35,269 nucleotides of DNA, taken from an uncultured Anaerolineales bacterium (GTDB lineage Bacteria > Chloroflexota > Anaerolineae > Anaerolineales > Villigracilaceae). The translations under genes and the position numbers were made by a program. Below are positions 1 through 6,693 of the stretch, one piece after another; positions within the stretch are counted from its first letter, which is position 1, and each line of letters opens with the position of its first letter. The stretch covers positions 1-35,269 of the forward strand of contig CALFXA010000009.1 in the NCBI GenBank assembly GCA_937928015.1, read 5' to 3'. The notes under the pieces were generated by a model. It saw only the letters and a list, made by a program, of their open reading frames with translations. It was not told the DNA's origin and made no database searches.

Positions 1-48
1 CGAGATATCCACTCGTGACTGGAGTTCAGACGTGTGCTCTTCCGATCT
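1..48 (+). other. Illumina P7 adapter contamination
   Basis: The sequence reads CGAGAT, then an 8-base index (ATCCACTC), then the standard index-adapter stem GTGACTGGAGTTCAGACGTG and the tail ending in CTTCCGATCT. This is synthetic library DNA, not genome. The index read in the other direction is GAGTGGAT. The contig therefore ends here for technical reasons. Confidence 0.97.
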
Positions 49-172
49 GACATCCACTGATCGGTGATCAGTTGCTTGCCGCCAAGCTGCCCAAGACCGA
101 TGCCCCGATCGCCTTCCCGAGCATCGATCAAATCGCCGCCGCCAAGCAACTGATCACCGATCAGTGGATGTC
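49..172. repeat. 30-bp inverted repeat, probable fold-back assembly artefact
   Basis: Bases 49-78 are the exact reverse complement of 143-172. The left arm directly follows the adapter and puts an in-frame stop (48-50) into the reading frame, whereas the right arm lies inside a sensible coding frame. The arm itself contains CTGATC-GGT-GATCAG, which would favour strand fold-back. The left copy is therefore probably a chimeric join, with real genome starting near base 79. Confidence 0.85.
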
Positions 173-197
173 GGTTGTTGGCGCGGATGTCAAGTAA
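81..197 (+). CDS. ABC transporter solute-binding protein, C-terminal fragment
   Basis: This is an open frame ending in TAA at 195-197 that encodes about 38 residues, with LPKTDAPIAFPSIDQ near its start and ending MSVVGADVK. The 5' part is missing because the contig starts here in adapter and fold-back sequence. The identification rests mainly on position: it immediately precedes, and overlaps by about 11 bases, two permeases and an ATPase of the polyamine/iron importer type, where the periplasmic binding protein is normally encoded first. The tail is too short to name a substrate. It would bind ligand outside the membrane and deliver it to the permease pair. Confidence 0.55.
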   Translation, partial: AKLPKTDAPIAFPSIDQIAAAKQLITDQWMSVVGADVK

Positions 198-1098
198 GCC
201 CATCTCCAATTCTGTCAATACCAAGCGGGACGCGCCTCAGGCGCGTCCCGCCCTATCAGCGTGGCGGGACTGGCTGGGTGTCATCCCGTTTTTCCTGTTT
301 GTATTCCTCTTCATCGCCCTGCCTTCCTTTCGTCTGCTGATTGGTAGTTTCCAGGACGCCAGCGGTCAGTTCACGCTCAAGAATTTTGCTGACCTGATGG
401 ACCCGTCCATTCTGGGAGCGTACTGGGTCACCATCCGTATCAGCCTGACCACGGCCGTAGGCGGCGGTCTGCTGGGATTTCTGATGGCATATGCTGTGAC
501 GGTGGGCGGGCTCCCGCGCTGGGTGCGTTCGACCCTATTGACCTTCTCGGGCGTGGCTTCGAACTTTGCGGGTGTGCCGCTGGCTTTTGCCTTCATTACC
601 ACCCTGGGCCGCATCGGCATGGTCACGGTGTTCCTGAAATTGATCGGCATCGACCTGTATGACAAAGGCTTCAGTCTGTATAGTTTCTGGGGGTTGACGC
701 TCACTTATATGTATTTTCAATTTCCTTTGATGGTTCTGACGATCACCCCCGCACTGGATGGGCTGCGCCGTGAGTGGCGTGAGGCCGCCGAGAACCTGGG
801 GGCCACCTCCTTCCAGTACTGGACCCGCGTGGCTTTGCCTATCCTGACCCCTGCCATTCTTGGGACGATGATCCTGCTCTTCGGCAATGCCTTTGGCGCG
901 TATGCCACGGCTCTTTCGCTGACGGGCGGATTCATCAACCTGATTACCATCCTGATCGGCTCGCAGATCAAAGGCGACGTGCTGCATAACGTCGGGTTGG
1001 GCTACGCCCTGGCGTTGGGTATGGTGGTGGTGATGGGTGTGATGATGACCATCTATTACTTCCTGCGCCGCAGGAGCGAGAGGTGGTTGAAGCAATGA
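187..1098 (+). CDS. ABC importer permease, PotB-like
   Basis: A polytopic inner-membrane permease of about 303 residues from the binding-protein-dependent family used for polyamines, iron(III) and phosphonates. After a charged N-terminus there are about six hydrophobic segments. The cytoplasmic EAA loop is clear (EAAENLGATSFQYWTRVALP, about residues 200-219) and contacts the ATPase. The ATG at 187 is preferred; an in-frame TTG at 175 would extend it by four codons. The start overlaps the end of the binding-protein gene, and the stop overlaps the next permease (ATGA), so translation is probably coupled. The substrate cannot be told from sequence. Confidence 0.85.
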   Translation: MSSKPISNSVNTKRDAPQARPALSAWRDWLGVIPFFLFVFLFIALPSFRLLIGSFQDASGQFTLKNFADLMDPSILGAYWVTIRISLTTAVGGGLLGFLMAYAVTVGGLPRWVRSTLLTFSGVASNFAGVPLAFAFITTLGRIGMVTVFLKLIGIDLYDKGFSLYSFWGLTLTYMYFQFPLMVLTITPALDGLRREWREAAENLGATSFQYWTRVALPILTPAILGTMILLFGNAFGAYATALSLTGGFINLITILIGSQIKGDVLHNVGLGYALALGMVVVMGVMMTIYYFLRRRSERWLKQ

Positions 1099-1889
1099 AA
1101 CGCAGCGTCTTCTGGTCCTGGTTTTGGATGTTCATCGGAACGTTGTATTTCATCCTGCCGTTGATTTCCACCTTTCTGTTCTCCCTGCGCGCAAAAAAGG
1201 ATGTACTCAGCTTCTTGGCGTACGAGCGCATTTTCGCGGACGTGAATTTCTGGCGCACCTTCGGCTTTTCGCTGATGGTGGGTTTCTTTACCATCCTGGG
1301 CAGCATCCTGCTGGTGGTTCCTACCGCATACTGGATCCGCCTGCGCCTGCCCAAGCTGCGCGGCATGATCGAATTCCTGACCATGCTGCCCTTCGTCATT
1401 CCCGCCATCGTGTTGGTTTTTGGCCTCATTCGTGTATTCAGTGGGGCGCCGTTCTTCCTGACCAACACCTACACGGGGACGAACGTCCTGTTGGTGGCCG
1501 CTTATGTGGTGCTGGCGTTGCCGTACATGTTCCGCTCGGTGGATGCGGGGCTAGGGGCCATCGATGTCCGCTCTTTAACGGAAGCCGCCCAAAGTCTGGG
1601 AGCGAGCTGGCCGACGATCCTTTTCAAGGTCATTTTTCCCAATTTGCGCGTAGCCATACTTGGCGGAGCCTTCCTCACCCTGGCTACGGTCATCGGTGAG
1701 TTTACCATGGCCAGCTTCCTGGTGGGCATCAAGGCCTTTGGCCCGTATATGTCACTCATTGGGCAGAACAAGACCTACGAAGCCTCTTCGCTGACCATCA
1801 TCTCCTTCCTGCTTACGTGGTCCTTCATGGGGCTGATCCAACTCTTCAACCGCGGCAAATCGGATAGCGCGCTGGCGGGTGCACACTAA
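1095..1889 (+). CDS. ABC importer permease, PotC-like
   Basis: The second membrane subunit of the importer, about 264 residues with six predicted spans. The EAA motif is present as EAAQSLGASWPTILFKVIFP in the second half, the docking site for the ATPase. The ATG at 1095 sits in an ATGA overlap with the stop of the first permease and has a purine-rich AGGAG/GAGAGG stretch upstream; a GTG at 1083 is a possible earlier start. It pairs with the preceding permease as a heterodimer. The substrate is unknown; the family includes spermidine/putrescine, iron(III) and aminoethylphosphonate importers. Confidence 0.85.
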   Translation: MKRSVFWSWFWMFIGTLYFILPLISTFLFSLRAKKDVLSFLAYERIFADVNFWRTFGFSLMVGFFTILGSILLVVPTAYWIRLRLPKLRGMIEFLTMLPFVIPAIVLVFGLIRVFSGAPFFLTNTYTGTNVLLVAAYVVLALPYMFRSVDAGLGAIDVRSLTEAAQSLGASWPTILFKVIFPNLRVAILGGAFLTLATVIGEFTMASFLVGIKAFGPYMSLIGQNKTYEASSLTIISFLLTWSFMGLIQLFNRGKSDSALAGAH

Positions 1890-1904
1890 CTTAAGGTTGA
1901 TTCC

Positions 1905-2954
1905 ATGTCCTATCTTTCCATCAGCAACGTTTCAAAGGTCTTCGGCGGCGTGGTCGCCGTGGAAGATTTCAACCTCGAAGTGGAGAAGGGCGAGTTCATC
2001 TCTTTCCTCGGGCCCAGCGGCTGCGGCAAGACGACCACTCTGCGCATGATCGCGGGTTTCGAACTGCCTACCTCGGGTGAGGTGGTGCTGGACGGTGAGA
2101 ACATCACCTACAAGGCGCCGAACGAACGCAATGTGGGCATGGTGTTCCAGTCGTATGCCCTATTCCCGAACATGACCGTGGCGCAGAATATCGGTTTCGG
2201 TTTGCAGGTACGCAAGACGCCTGCCGACGAGATCCAGACCATGGTCAAGGAAATGTTGGGTCTGATTCATCTGGAAAAACATGCGGAGAAGTATCCGTAT
2301 CAGCTTTCGGGCGGACAGCAGCAGCGCGTGGCGCTGGCCCGTGCGTTGGCGATCAACCCGCGTGTGTTGCTGCTTGACGAGCCGCTCTCCGCGCTGGACG
2401 CTAAGATCCGCGTGGAACTTCGTCAGGAGATTCGCCGCATCCAGCAGAAGATGGGCATCACCACCATCTACGTCACGCACGATCAGGAAGAGGCGCTCTC
2501 CCTCTCCGACCGCATCGTGGTGATGAGCCAGGGTCACATGGAGCAGGTGGGAACTCCTGCGGAGATCTATAATCGCCCCACCACCGAATTTGTGGCCTCC
2601 TTCGTGGGACAACTGAACCTGCTGCCTGTCAGCGAAGTGGACCTCAAGAACGGCGTCTGCAAGCTCAACGGTCAACTGGTGCGCTTCGACCATTCCGAGC
2701 CGCGCCAGATCAGCGACAAGCCGCGCCTGGCCATTCGCCCCGAGGAATTCCAGTTCGGGCAGACCGAGGGCCGTAACCTGATCCAGGGCCGCGTGGAAGT
2801 GGTCATGTTCCTGGGCGCGGTCGTCCGCTTGCGCGTGCGCATCGGCGAGGTGCTTGTTTCGGTGGACCTGTTCAATGAGCGCAACATGACCCTGCCGCGC
2901 GTTGGCGACGAGGTGATGGTCAACTTCCCGCCGCACGCCTGCTGGATCATGTAA
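1905..2954 (+). CDS. ABC importer ATP-binding protein, PotA-like
   Basis: A cytoplasmic ATPase of 349 residues that powers the importer encoded just upstream. All nucleotide-binding motifs are intact: Walker A GPSGCGKTT (about residues 37-45), Q-loop VFQSYALFPNMTV, signature [15 protein letters not shown], Walker B LLLDEPLSALD and H-loop THDQEEA. The C-terminal third (about residue 240 onward, with LAIRPEEF and VVMFLGAVVRLRVRIG) is a TOBE-type regulatory domain, as in PotA, FbpC and UgpC proteins; the length is usual for them. It is the last gene of the operon and is followed by a strong terminator. Confidence 0.9.
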   Translation: MSYLSISNVSKVFGGVVAVEDFNLEVEKGEFISFLGPSGCGKTTTLRMIAGFELPTSGEVVLDGENITYKAPNERNVGMVFQSYALFPNMTVAQNIGFGLQVRKTPADEIQTMVKEMLGLIHLEKHAEKYPYQLSGGQQQRVALARALAINPRVLLLDEPLSALDAKIRVELRQEIRRIQQKMGITTIYVTHDQEEALSLSDRIVVMSQGHMEQVGTPAEIYNRPTTEFVASFVGQLNLLPVSEVDLKNGVCKLNGQLVRFDHSEPRQISDKPRLAIRPEEFQFGQTEGRNLIQGRVEVVMFLGAVVRLRVRIGEVLVSVDLFNERNMTLPRVGDEVMVNFPPHACWIM

Positions 2955-2975
2955 ATCCGAATCTCGAACGATAGT

Positions 2976-3005
2976 ACCGCCGTCGGAGAGACGGCGGTCT
3001 TTTTT
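2976..3005 (+). terminator. Rho-independent terminator after the ABC importer
   Basis: A perfect 9-bp GC-rich stem, ACCGCCGTC (2976-2984) and GACGGCGGT (2990-2998), with the loop GGAGA, followed by C and six Ts. It closes the importer operon. Confidence 0.93.
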
Positions 3006-3021
3006 ATCAGGCAGGAATGGG

Positions 3022-3027
3022 TATAAT
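3022..3027 (+). promoter_or_regulatory. TATAAT -10 box, probable leaderless start
   Basis: A perfect TATAAT lies only 6 nt upstream of the ATG at 3034, so transcription would start at or next to the start codon. There is no Shine-Dalgarno sequence and no convincing -35 box, because the -35 position falls in the T-tract of the preceding terminator. Confidence 0.6.
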
Positions 3028-3033
3028 AATTAC

Positions 3034-3222
3034 ATGAAACGCTCTCTGCGATTTCTGATCGCCTTCCTGATCCTGACCGTTTCCCTGGCGTTGCTCTTGT
3101 GGGGATTTTGGCCGATGCGCCGCGAGACTCGCGTGACGCCCATTCAGCCGTCCGATATGACCCTGCCGACGCCTTCCTCCTTTTTTCTGGACCCTGAGCC
3201 TGGTCTCTGGAGCCTGGCATGA
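3034..3222 (+). CDS. Small single-span membrane protein, unknown function
   Basis: A 62-residue protein: a basic N-terminus (MKRSLR), one hydrophobic segment at about residues 7-26 (FLIAFLILTVSLALLLWGFW), then a short polar Pro/Thr-rich tail. It could be a signal-anchored membrane peptide with its tail outside the cell. The stop overlaps the next start (ATGA at 3219), which supports it being a real, coupled gene. It probably acts with the following envelope protein. I do not recognise a family. Confidence 0.6.
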   Translation: MKRSLRFLIAFLILTVSLALLLWGFWPMRRETRVTPIQPSDMTLPTPSSFFLDPEPGLWSLA

Positions 3223-3995
3223 CCCGCCGCCCGCGCCTGATCCCGCTCCTGGCCGCGCTGACGTTGATCGCCGTGAGCCTGGCCTGCTCGCAAAGCCTGA
3301 ATGCTGCGCCTGCGTCCACCTCGGTGGCGGAGTCCCCGGGCGATGGACCCTCCCAGCCCGGAGAATCAGAGAGTCCTACTGATACAGTCCCGCGTCCCAC
3401 GCTTGAGCCGCCCAGTGTGATCGAACCGACGGCCGTCCCTGTCTCGCCTGCCATCCCCGAACGCCGTCGCCTAACCCTCGACTATCCGCCCCGTATCCGC
3501 GCAGGCGATTCGGACATTGTCCGCCTGACCCTCGAAGTGGACGACCAGGGCAATATTACGCCGACCGCGTCGATGGAGGGCAATGTGGTTAAAGGCGGGG
3601 TGGTGGAGATTCCCAATCTATATGAGACGCATACCATCATTGTTCAGGCACGCCTCGACCTGGCGGGCGTGGAGGTCAGTCCGCCTGGGGAGACCAGCGC
3701 ACAACTGGTGCCCGGGCAAACCGTCTCATTCTTTTGGAGCGTCAGCCCGCGCGAGGCGGGCACCTTCCGCGGCACCCTCTGGTTACATCTGCGCTTTGTG
3801 GACAAGGTCAGCGGCGAGGAGTCTCAGCGGCCCATTCTGGCCCAGACGGTCGAGATTCAGGGAGCCAATCTCATCGGCCTCTCGGGCAATACGGCGCGGA
3901 CGGCGGGTCTAATCGGCTCGGTGGCGGGCACCATCATCGGCTTTCCCTTCCTGCAGGACATCCTCAAATTCCTCTGGAAACGCCGCAAGAAATAA
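3219..3995 (+). CDS. Envelope protein with signal/lipoprotein N-terminus and C-terminal anchor, unknown function
   Basis: A 258-residue protein. The N-terminus is a signal-like hydrophobic stretch ending in SLAC, a possible but non-ideal lipobox with the cysteine at about residue 23. Then come a Ser/Pro/Thr-rich spacer (about 24-80), a beta-rich central region (about 85-215) and a C-terminal hydrophobic segment (about 220-252) ending in the basic tail LWKRRKK. This predicts an extracytoplasmic domain tethered at the C-terminus and perhaps also lipidated at the N-terminus. It is coupled by ATGA overlap to the small membrane protein upstream. No family recognised. Confidence 0.65.
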   Translation: MTRRPRLIPLLAALTLIAVSLACSQSLNAAPASTSVAESPGDGPSQPGESESPTDTVPRPTLEPPSVIEPTAVPVSPAIPERRRLTLDYPPRIRAGDSDIVRLTLEVDDQGNITPTASMEGNVVKGGVVEIPNLYETHTIIVQARLDLAGVEVSPPGETSAQLVPGQTVSFFWSVSPREAGTFRGTLWLHLRFVDKVSGEESQRPILAQTVEIQGANLIGLSGNTARTAGLIGSVAGTIIGFPFLQDILKFLWKRRKK

Positions 3996-4078
3996 CCCAG
4001 CCTTATCGTGCGAGGTGTCTATATCCCGCGGGGGGAATATATGACGAATATCACCCGAAAAATTGACATGCTTTCATG

Positions 4079-4106
4079 TTGAAGGCTTTGTTCTTCATGG
4101 TACAAT
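4079..4106 (+). promoter_or_regulatory. Candidate promoter for nuoA
   Basis: TTGAAG (4079-4084), a 16-bp spacer and TACAAT (4101-4106) lie about 70 bases before nuoA. A better -35 match, TTGACA at 4063-4068, has no suitably spaced -10 box. The rest of the 182-bp gap (3996-4177) shows only an imperfect hairpin around 4020-4042. Confidence 0.5.
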
Positions 4107-4177
4107 TTAAACATCTACATCGCAAAAAAATGACAGTTTGCAGTGTAGGAACGTTACCTTCGCCTTGGAGAAATGTC

Positions 4178-4531
4178 ATGAATCAGTGGCTACTGGTAGC
4201 CTTCTTTTTTATTGTGGGGTTAATTATCCCGGTGGGCGCAATCGGGGTGGCAGCCATCCTGGGGCCCAAGAAACCTAATCCAGTCAAGCAGGAAACCTAC
4301 GAGTGCGGTCTCGAAACCGTGGGTGATAGCTGGGTGCAGTTCAAGGCCCAGTACTACATCTTTGCACTTGTCTTCCTGATCTTCGATGTGGAGACGGTCT
4401 TCCTCTTCCCGTGGGCGGTTCGGCTCGGTCAATTGGGCCTGTTCGCCGTAATTGAGGGTATCGTCTTCATTGCCATCCTGATCGCCGGGTTGGTTTACAC
4501 TTGGCGCAAGGGAATGCTGGAGTGGGCCTAG
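4178..4531 (+). CDS. nuoA: NADH-quinone oxidoreductase subunit A
   Basis: A 117-residue membrane subunit of complex I with three predicted spans, which helps form the quinone-site junction with NuoH, NuoJ and NuoK. Family hallmarks are present: the ECG motif (residues 42-44, in the loop after the first helix) and FDVE (69-72). The ATG at 4178 has GGAG 7 bases upstream (4167-4170); a longer in-frame reading from 4076 adds a non-conserved, non-hydrophobic N-terminus and is rejected. Unusually, nuoB, nuoC and nuoD do not follow; a hairpin and then nuoH do. Confidence 0.93.
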   Translation: MNQWLLVAFFFIVGLIIPVGAIGVAAILGPKKPNPVKQETYECGLETVGDSWVQFKAQYYIFALVFLIFDVETVFLFPWAVRLGQLGLFAVIEGIVFIAILIAGLVYTWRKGMLEWA

Positions 4532-4547
4532 CCCTTTTGTAAATTTA

Positions 4548-4590
4548 AGAAAAGGCTGAGAGGAAAAATATCCTGTCAGCCTTTTCTTTC
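4548..4590 (+). terminator. Hairpin between nuoA and nuoH (terminator or processing site)
   Basis: A perfect 12-bp stem, AGAAAAGGCTGA (4548-4559) and TCAGCCTTTTCT (4576-4587), with a 16-nt loop that can itself pair AGGA with TCCT. It is followed by a short T-rich stretch. It could partly terminate or set transcript stability between nuoA and the remaining nuo genes. Confidence 0.55.
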
Positions 4591-4608
4591 TGTGTAGAGG
4601 AGCGACTT

Positions 4609-5832
4609 ATGGATTTTTTGAAGGATCCCCTCAAGCTTGCCGCTGACTGGTTGATCGGCCTGATGACGGGTTGGGGTATGCCCGAGGGTGTAGCCACGGG
4701 CGTGGCTGCCTTCCTGGGCATCTTCGTGCTGATTGCCATCCTGATGGTGATCGATATCTTCCTGGTTTGGCTGGAACGTAAGGTGGTGGCGCGCTTCCAG
4801 GACCGCATCGGCCCGAATCGTCTCGGCCCCTTCGGCCTGATCCAGCCCTTCGCGGACATCATCAAACTGCTCATCAAGGAAGACATCACCCCCGCCAACG
4901 CGGACAAGGTGGTGTACAACCTGGCCCCGATGCTCTCGATGATGTCGGTATTGATTCTGTGGGCCATCATCCCGCTGGCGCCGAACATCCTCGGCGTGGA
5001 CCTGAACGTGGCGGCGTTATATATTGTCGCCACGGGCGCGATCGGCACGCTGTCTATCATCATGGCGGGTTGGTCGTCGAACAACAAGTTCGCCCTGCTG
5101 GGCGCCTTCCGCCAGGTGGCGGTGATGGTGTCCTTCGAGATCCCGATGGTGGCCTCGTTGTTGATTCCCACCATCCTGTCGGGTTCGATGGGCATGAATG
5201 CCATTACTCGGGCTCAATACCCGCTTCCCTTCTTTATTCTCTCCCCATTAGCTGCGTTGATCTTTCTGATCGCGGCCATCGCCGAACTGGGACGCGCTCC
5301 CTTCGACATGGGTGAGGCCGAGTCCGAGTTGATCTCGGGGTATAACGTAGAATACTCGGGCATGAAGTTCGGTATGTTTTATGCGGGTGAGCTTCTGCAC
5401 GCCTTTACCTTCGGCGGTTTCTGGGGCATCCTGTTCTTTGGTGGGTATGGTCTTTTTGGCCTAGAAAAACTTCCTGCCTTGGCCTTCCTGGATAATGTAT
5501 ATATCAATATGCTGACCTTGATTGTCAAGGCCGTGATCGGTTACTGGATCATCATGTGGGTCAAATACACCATGATGCGCATCCGCATCGACCACATGCT
5601 GGCCTTCAACTGGAAGTTCCTGACCCCGCTCTCCTTTGCCCTCTTGATCGTGACCGCGCTGGTGCACGCCCTGGCCAAGGATGCCTCACCCTGGGTCTAC
5701 GGTCTGAGCATGTTCCTCTCGAACCTGGTCCTCGGCTGGATCGTGGTCGAGTTCCTACGGCGTTACAGCCGCGCGGAGCGTGAAAAGGTCGAGGGTCCCG
5801 CCAAACCCGCCATGGAAGCGGCAGGACACTAG
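4609..5832 (+). CDS. nuoH: NADH-quinone oxidoreductase subunit H
   Basis: A 407-residue, eight-or-more-span subunit lining the quinone cavity at the base of the complex I membrane arm. Conserved loops are intact: ERKVVARFQDRIGPNRLGP (about residues 56-74), and the acidic quinone-loop motif AELGRAPFDMGEAESELISG (about 225-244), followed by YNVEYSG. It is longer than the roughly 325 residues usual for bacterial NuoH, with extra hydrophobic sequence and a charged C-terminal tail ending EAAGH. The RBS AGAGGAG is 6 bases before the ATG. NuoI, often encoded between nuoH and nuoJ, is missing. Confidence 0.95.
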   Translation: MDFLKDPLKLAADWLIGLMTGWGMPEGVATGVAAFLGIFVLIAILMVIDIFLVWLERKVVARFQDRIGPNRLGPFGLIQPFADIIKLLIKEDITPANADKVVYNLAPMLSMMSVLILWAIIPLAPNILGVDLNVAALYIVATGAIGTLSIIMAGWSSNNKFALLGAFRQVAVMVSFEIPMVASLLIPTILSGSMGMNAITRAQYPLPFFILSPLAALIFLIAAIAELGRAPFDMGEAESELISGYNVEYSGMKFGMFYAGELLHAFTFGGFWGILFFGGYGLFGLEKLPALAFLDNVYINMLTLIVKAVIGYWIIMWVKYTMMRIRIDHMLAFNWKFLTPLSFALLIVTALVHALAKDASPWVYGLSMFLSNLVLGWIVVEFLRRYSRAEREKVEGPAKPAMEAAGH

Positions 5833-5841
5833 GAGAATTCC

Positions 5842-6369
5842 ATGACTACTGCTCAAATCATTTTCCTCGTCGTTGCGGCGGTTACCCTGGCTTCGGCCTT
5901 CATGGTGGTGACCACCCGCAACCTGATCCACGCCGCGTTGTGGCTGGTGGCGACCCTCTTCGGCGTGGCCGTGACCTATGCCCTGCTTGACGCTGGTTTC
6001 CTGGCCGTGGTGCAGGTGGTGGTTTACATCGGCGCCATCGCCATTCTGTTTATCTTCGCCGTGATGCTGACCCGCAAGGAAATGCGGGACCAGGGTCCGC
6101 AACTGAACTCGGGCTGGTGGATCAGCGCCCTGTTGGCCGTGCTGACCTTCGGCGGGCTGGTTGGGATGCTGTGGGGCTGGCGCGGCATGGATACCCTCGC
6201 ATCGGAAATGCCCGTCGGTTTCGACTCGATCAATGCCCTGGGCGACGCCCTGATCTCGCCGAACGCGTTCGTCCTGCCGTTCGAAGTGGCGTCCGTCCTC
6301 TTGCTGGCGGCGCTGGTGGGCGCGGTGTACGTCGCGTTCAATCCCCGTAGCGGGGACTCTCGCAAATAG
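5842..6369 (+). CDS. nuoJ: NADH-quinone oxidoreductase subunit J
   Basis: A 175-residue membrane subunit with five predicted helices. The segment FLAVVQVVVYIGAIAILFIFAVML (about residues 53-76) is the signature of NuoJ; its third helix is the one that rearranges near the quinone site in solved complex I structures. The C-terminal part after about residue 150 is hydrophobic and ends in a short charged tail. An AGGAG site precedes the ATG. It lies 9 bases after nuoH and 8 before nuoK, as in typical nuo operons. Confidence 0.93.
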   Translation: MTTAQIIFLVVAAVTLASAFMVVTTRNLIHAALWLVATLFGVAVTYALLDAGFLAVVQVVVYIGAIAILFIFAVMLTRKEMRDQGPQLNSGWWISALLAVLTFGGLVGMLWGWRGMDTLASEMPVGFDSINALGDALISPNAFVLPFEVASVLLLAALVGAVYVAFNPRSGDSRK

Positions 6370-6377
6370 GAGGCCCG

Positions 6378-6686
6378 ATGATTCCACTTTCCTGGTATTT
6401 GATTTTCGCGGCTGGATTGTTCAGTCTGGGCCTGTTCGGTGTGCTGGCGCGCCGCAATGCGGTCGCCATCCTGCTCGGCGTGGAGTTGATGCTCAACGCC
6501 GTCAATATCAACCTGGCGGCCTTCTGGCGCTATGGCAACGTGGCCGACATGACGGGGCAGGTCTTCGCCATCATCGTCTTTGCCGTGGCTGCCGCCGAAG
6601 TGGCCGTGGGCCTCGCGCTCGTAATTTCCGTCTATCGCAGCCGTAACACGGTGGTGGCAGACGAGATCGACATGTTGAAGTGGTAG
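6378..6686 (+). CDS. nuoK: NADH-quinone oxidoreductase subunit K
   Basis: A 102-residue, three-helix subunit homologous to MrpC that helps carry the proton-coupling axis through the membrane arm. The two buried glutamates required in the family are present: E36 (in LLGVELMLNAVN) and E74 (in AAAEVAVGLAL). Length matches the usual 100-105 residues. A strong RBS (AGGAGG) precedes the ATG. It is followed 7 bases later by nuoL. Confidence 0.95.
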   Translation: MIPLSWYLIFAAGLFSLGLFGVLARRNAVAILLGVELMLNAVNINLAAFWRYGNVADMTGQVFAIIVFAVAAAEVAVGLALVISVYRSRNTVVADEIDMLKW

Positions 6687-6693
6687 GGCAGTT

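Noticed and set aside
535..1095. An antisense frame encoding a His-rich run opposite the first permease
   Set aside because: The His run is the complement of ATGGTGGTG-type Met/Val codons in a membrane helix; no RBS or domain.
1905..2954. Naming the importer as a spermidine/putrescine system (potA, potB, potC)
   Set aside because: The same ATPase and permease families serve iron, phosphonate and other substrates, and the binding protein that would decide it is truncated.
4020..4042. Imperfect hairpin TATATCCC...GGGAATATA upstream of nuoA
   Set aside because: It has a bulge and no T-tract, so it is not a convincing terminator, and no operator family is recognised.
4076..4177. A longer nuoA start 34 codons upstream
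   Set aside because: The added residues are not conserved in NuoA and would overlap the proposed promoter; the ATG at 4178 has a well-placed GGAG.
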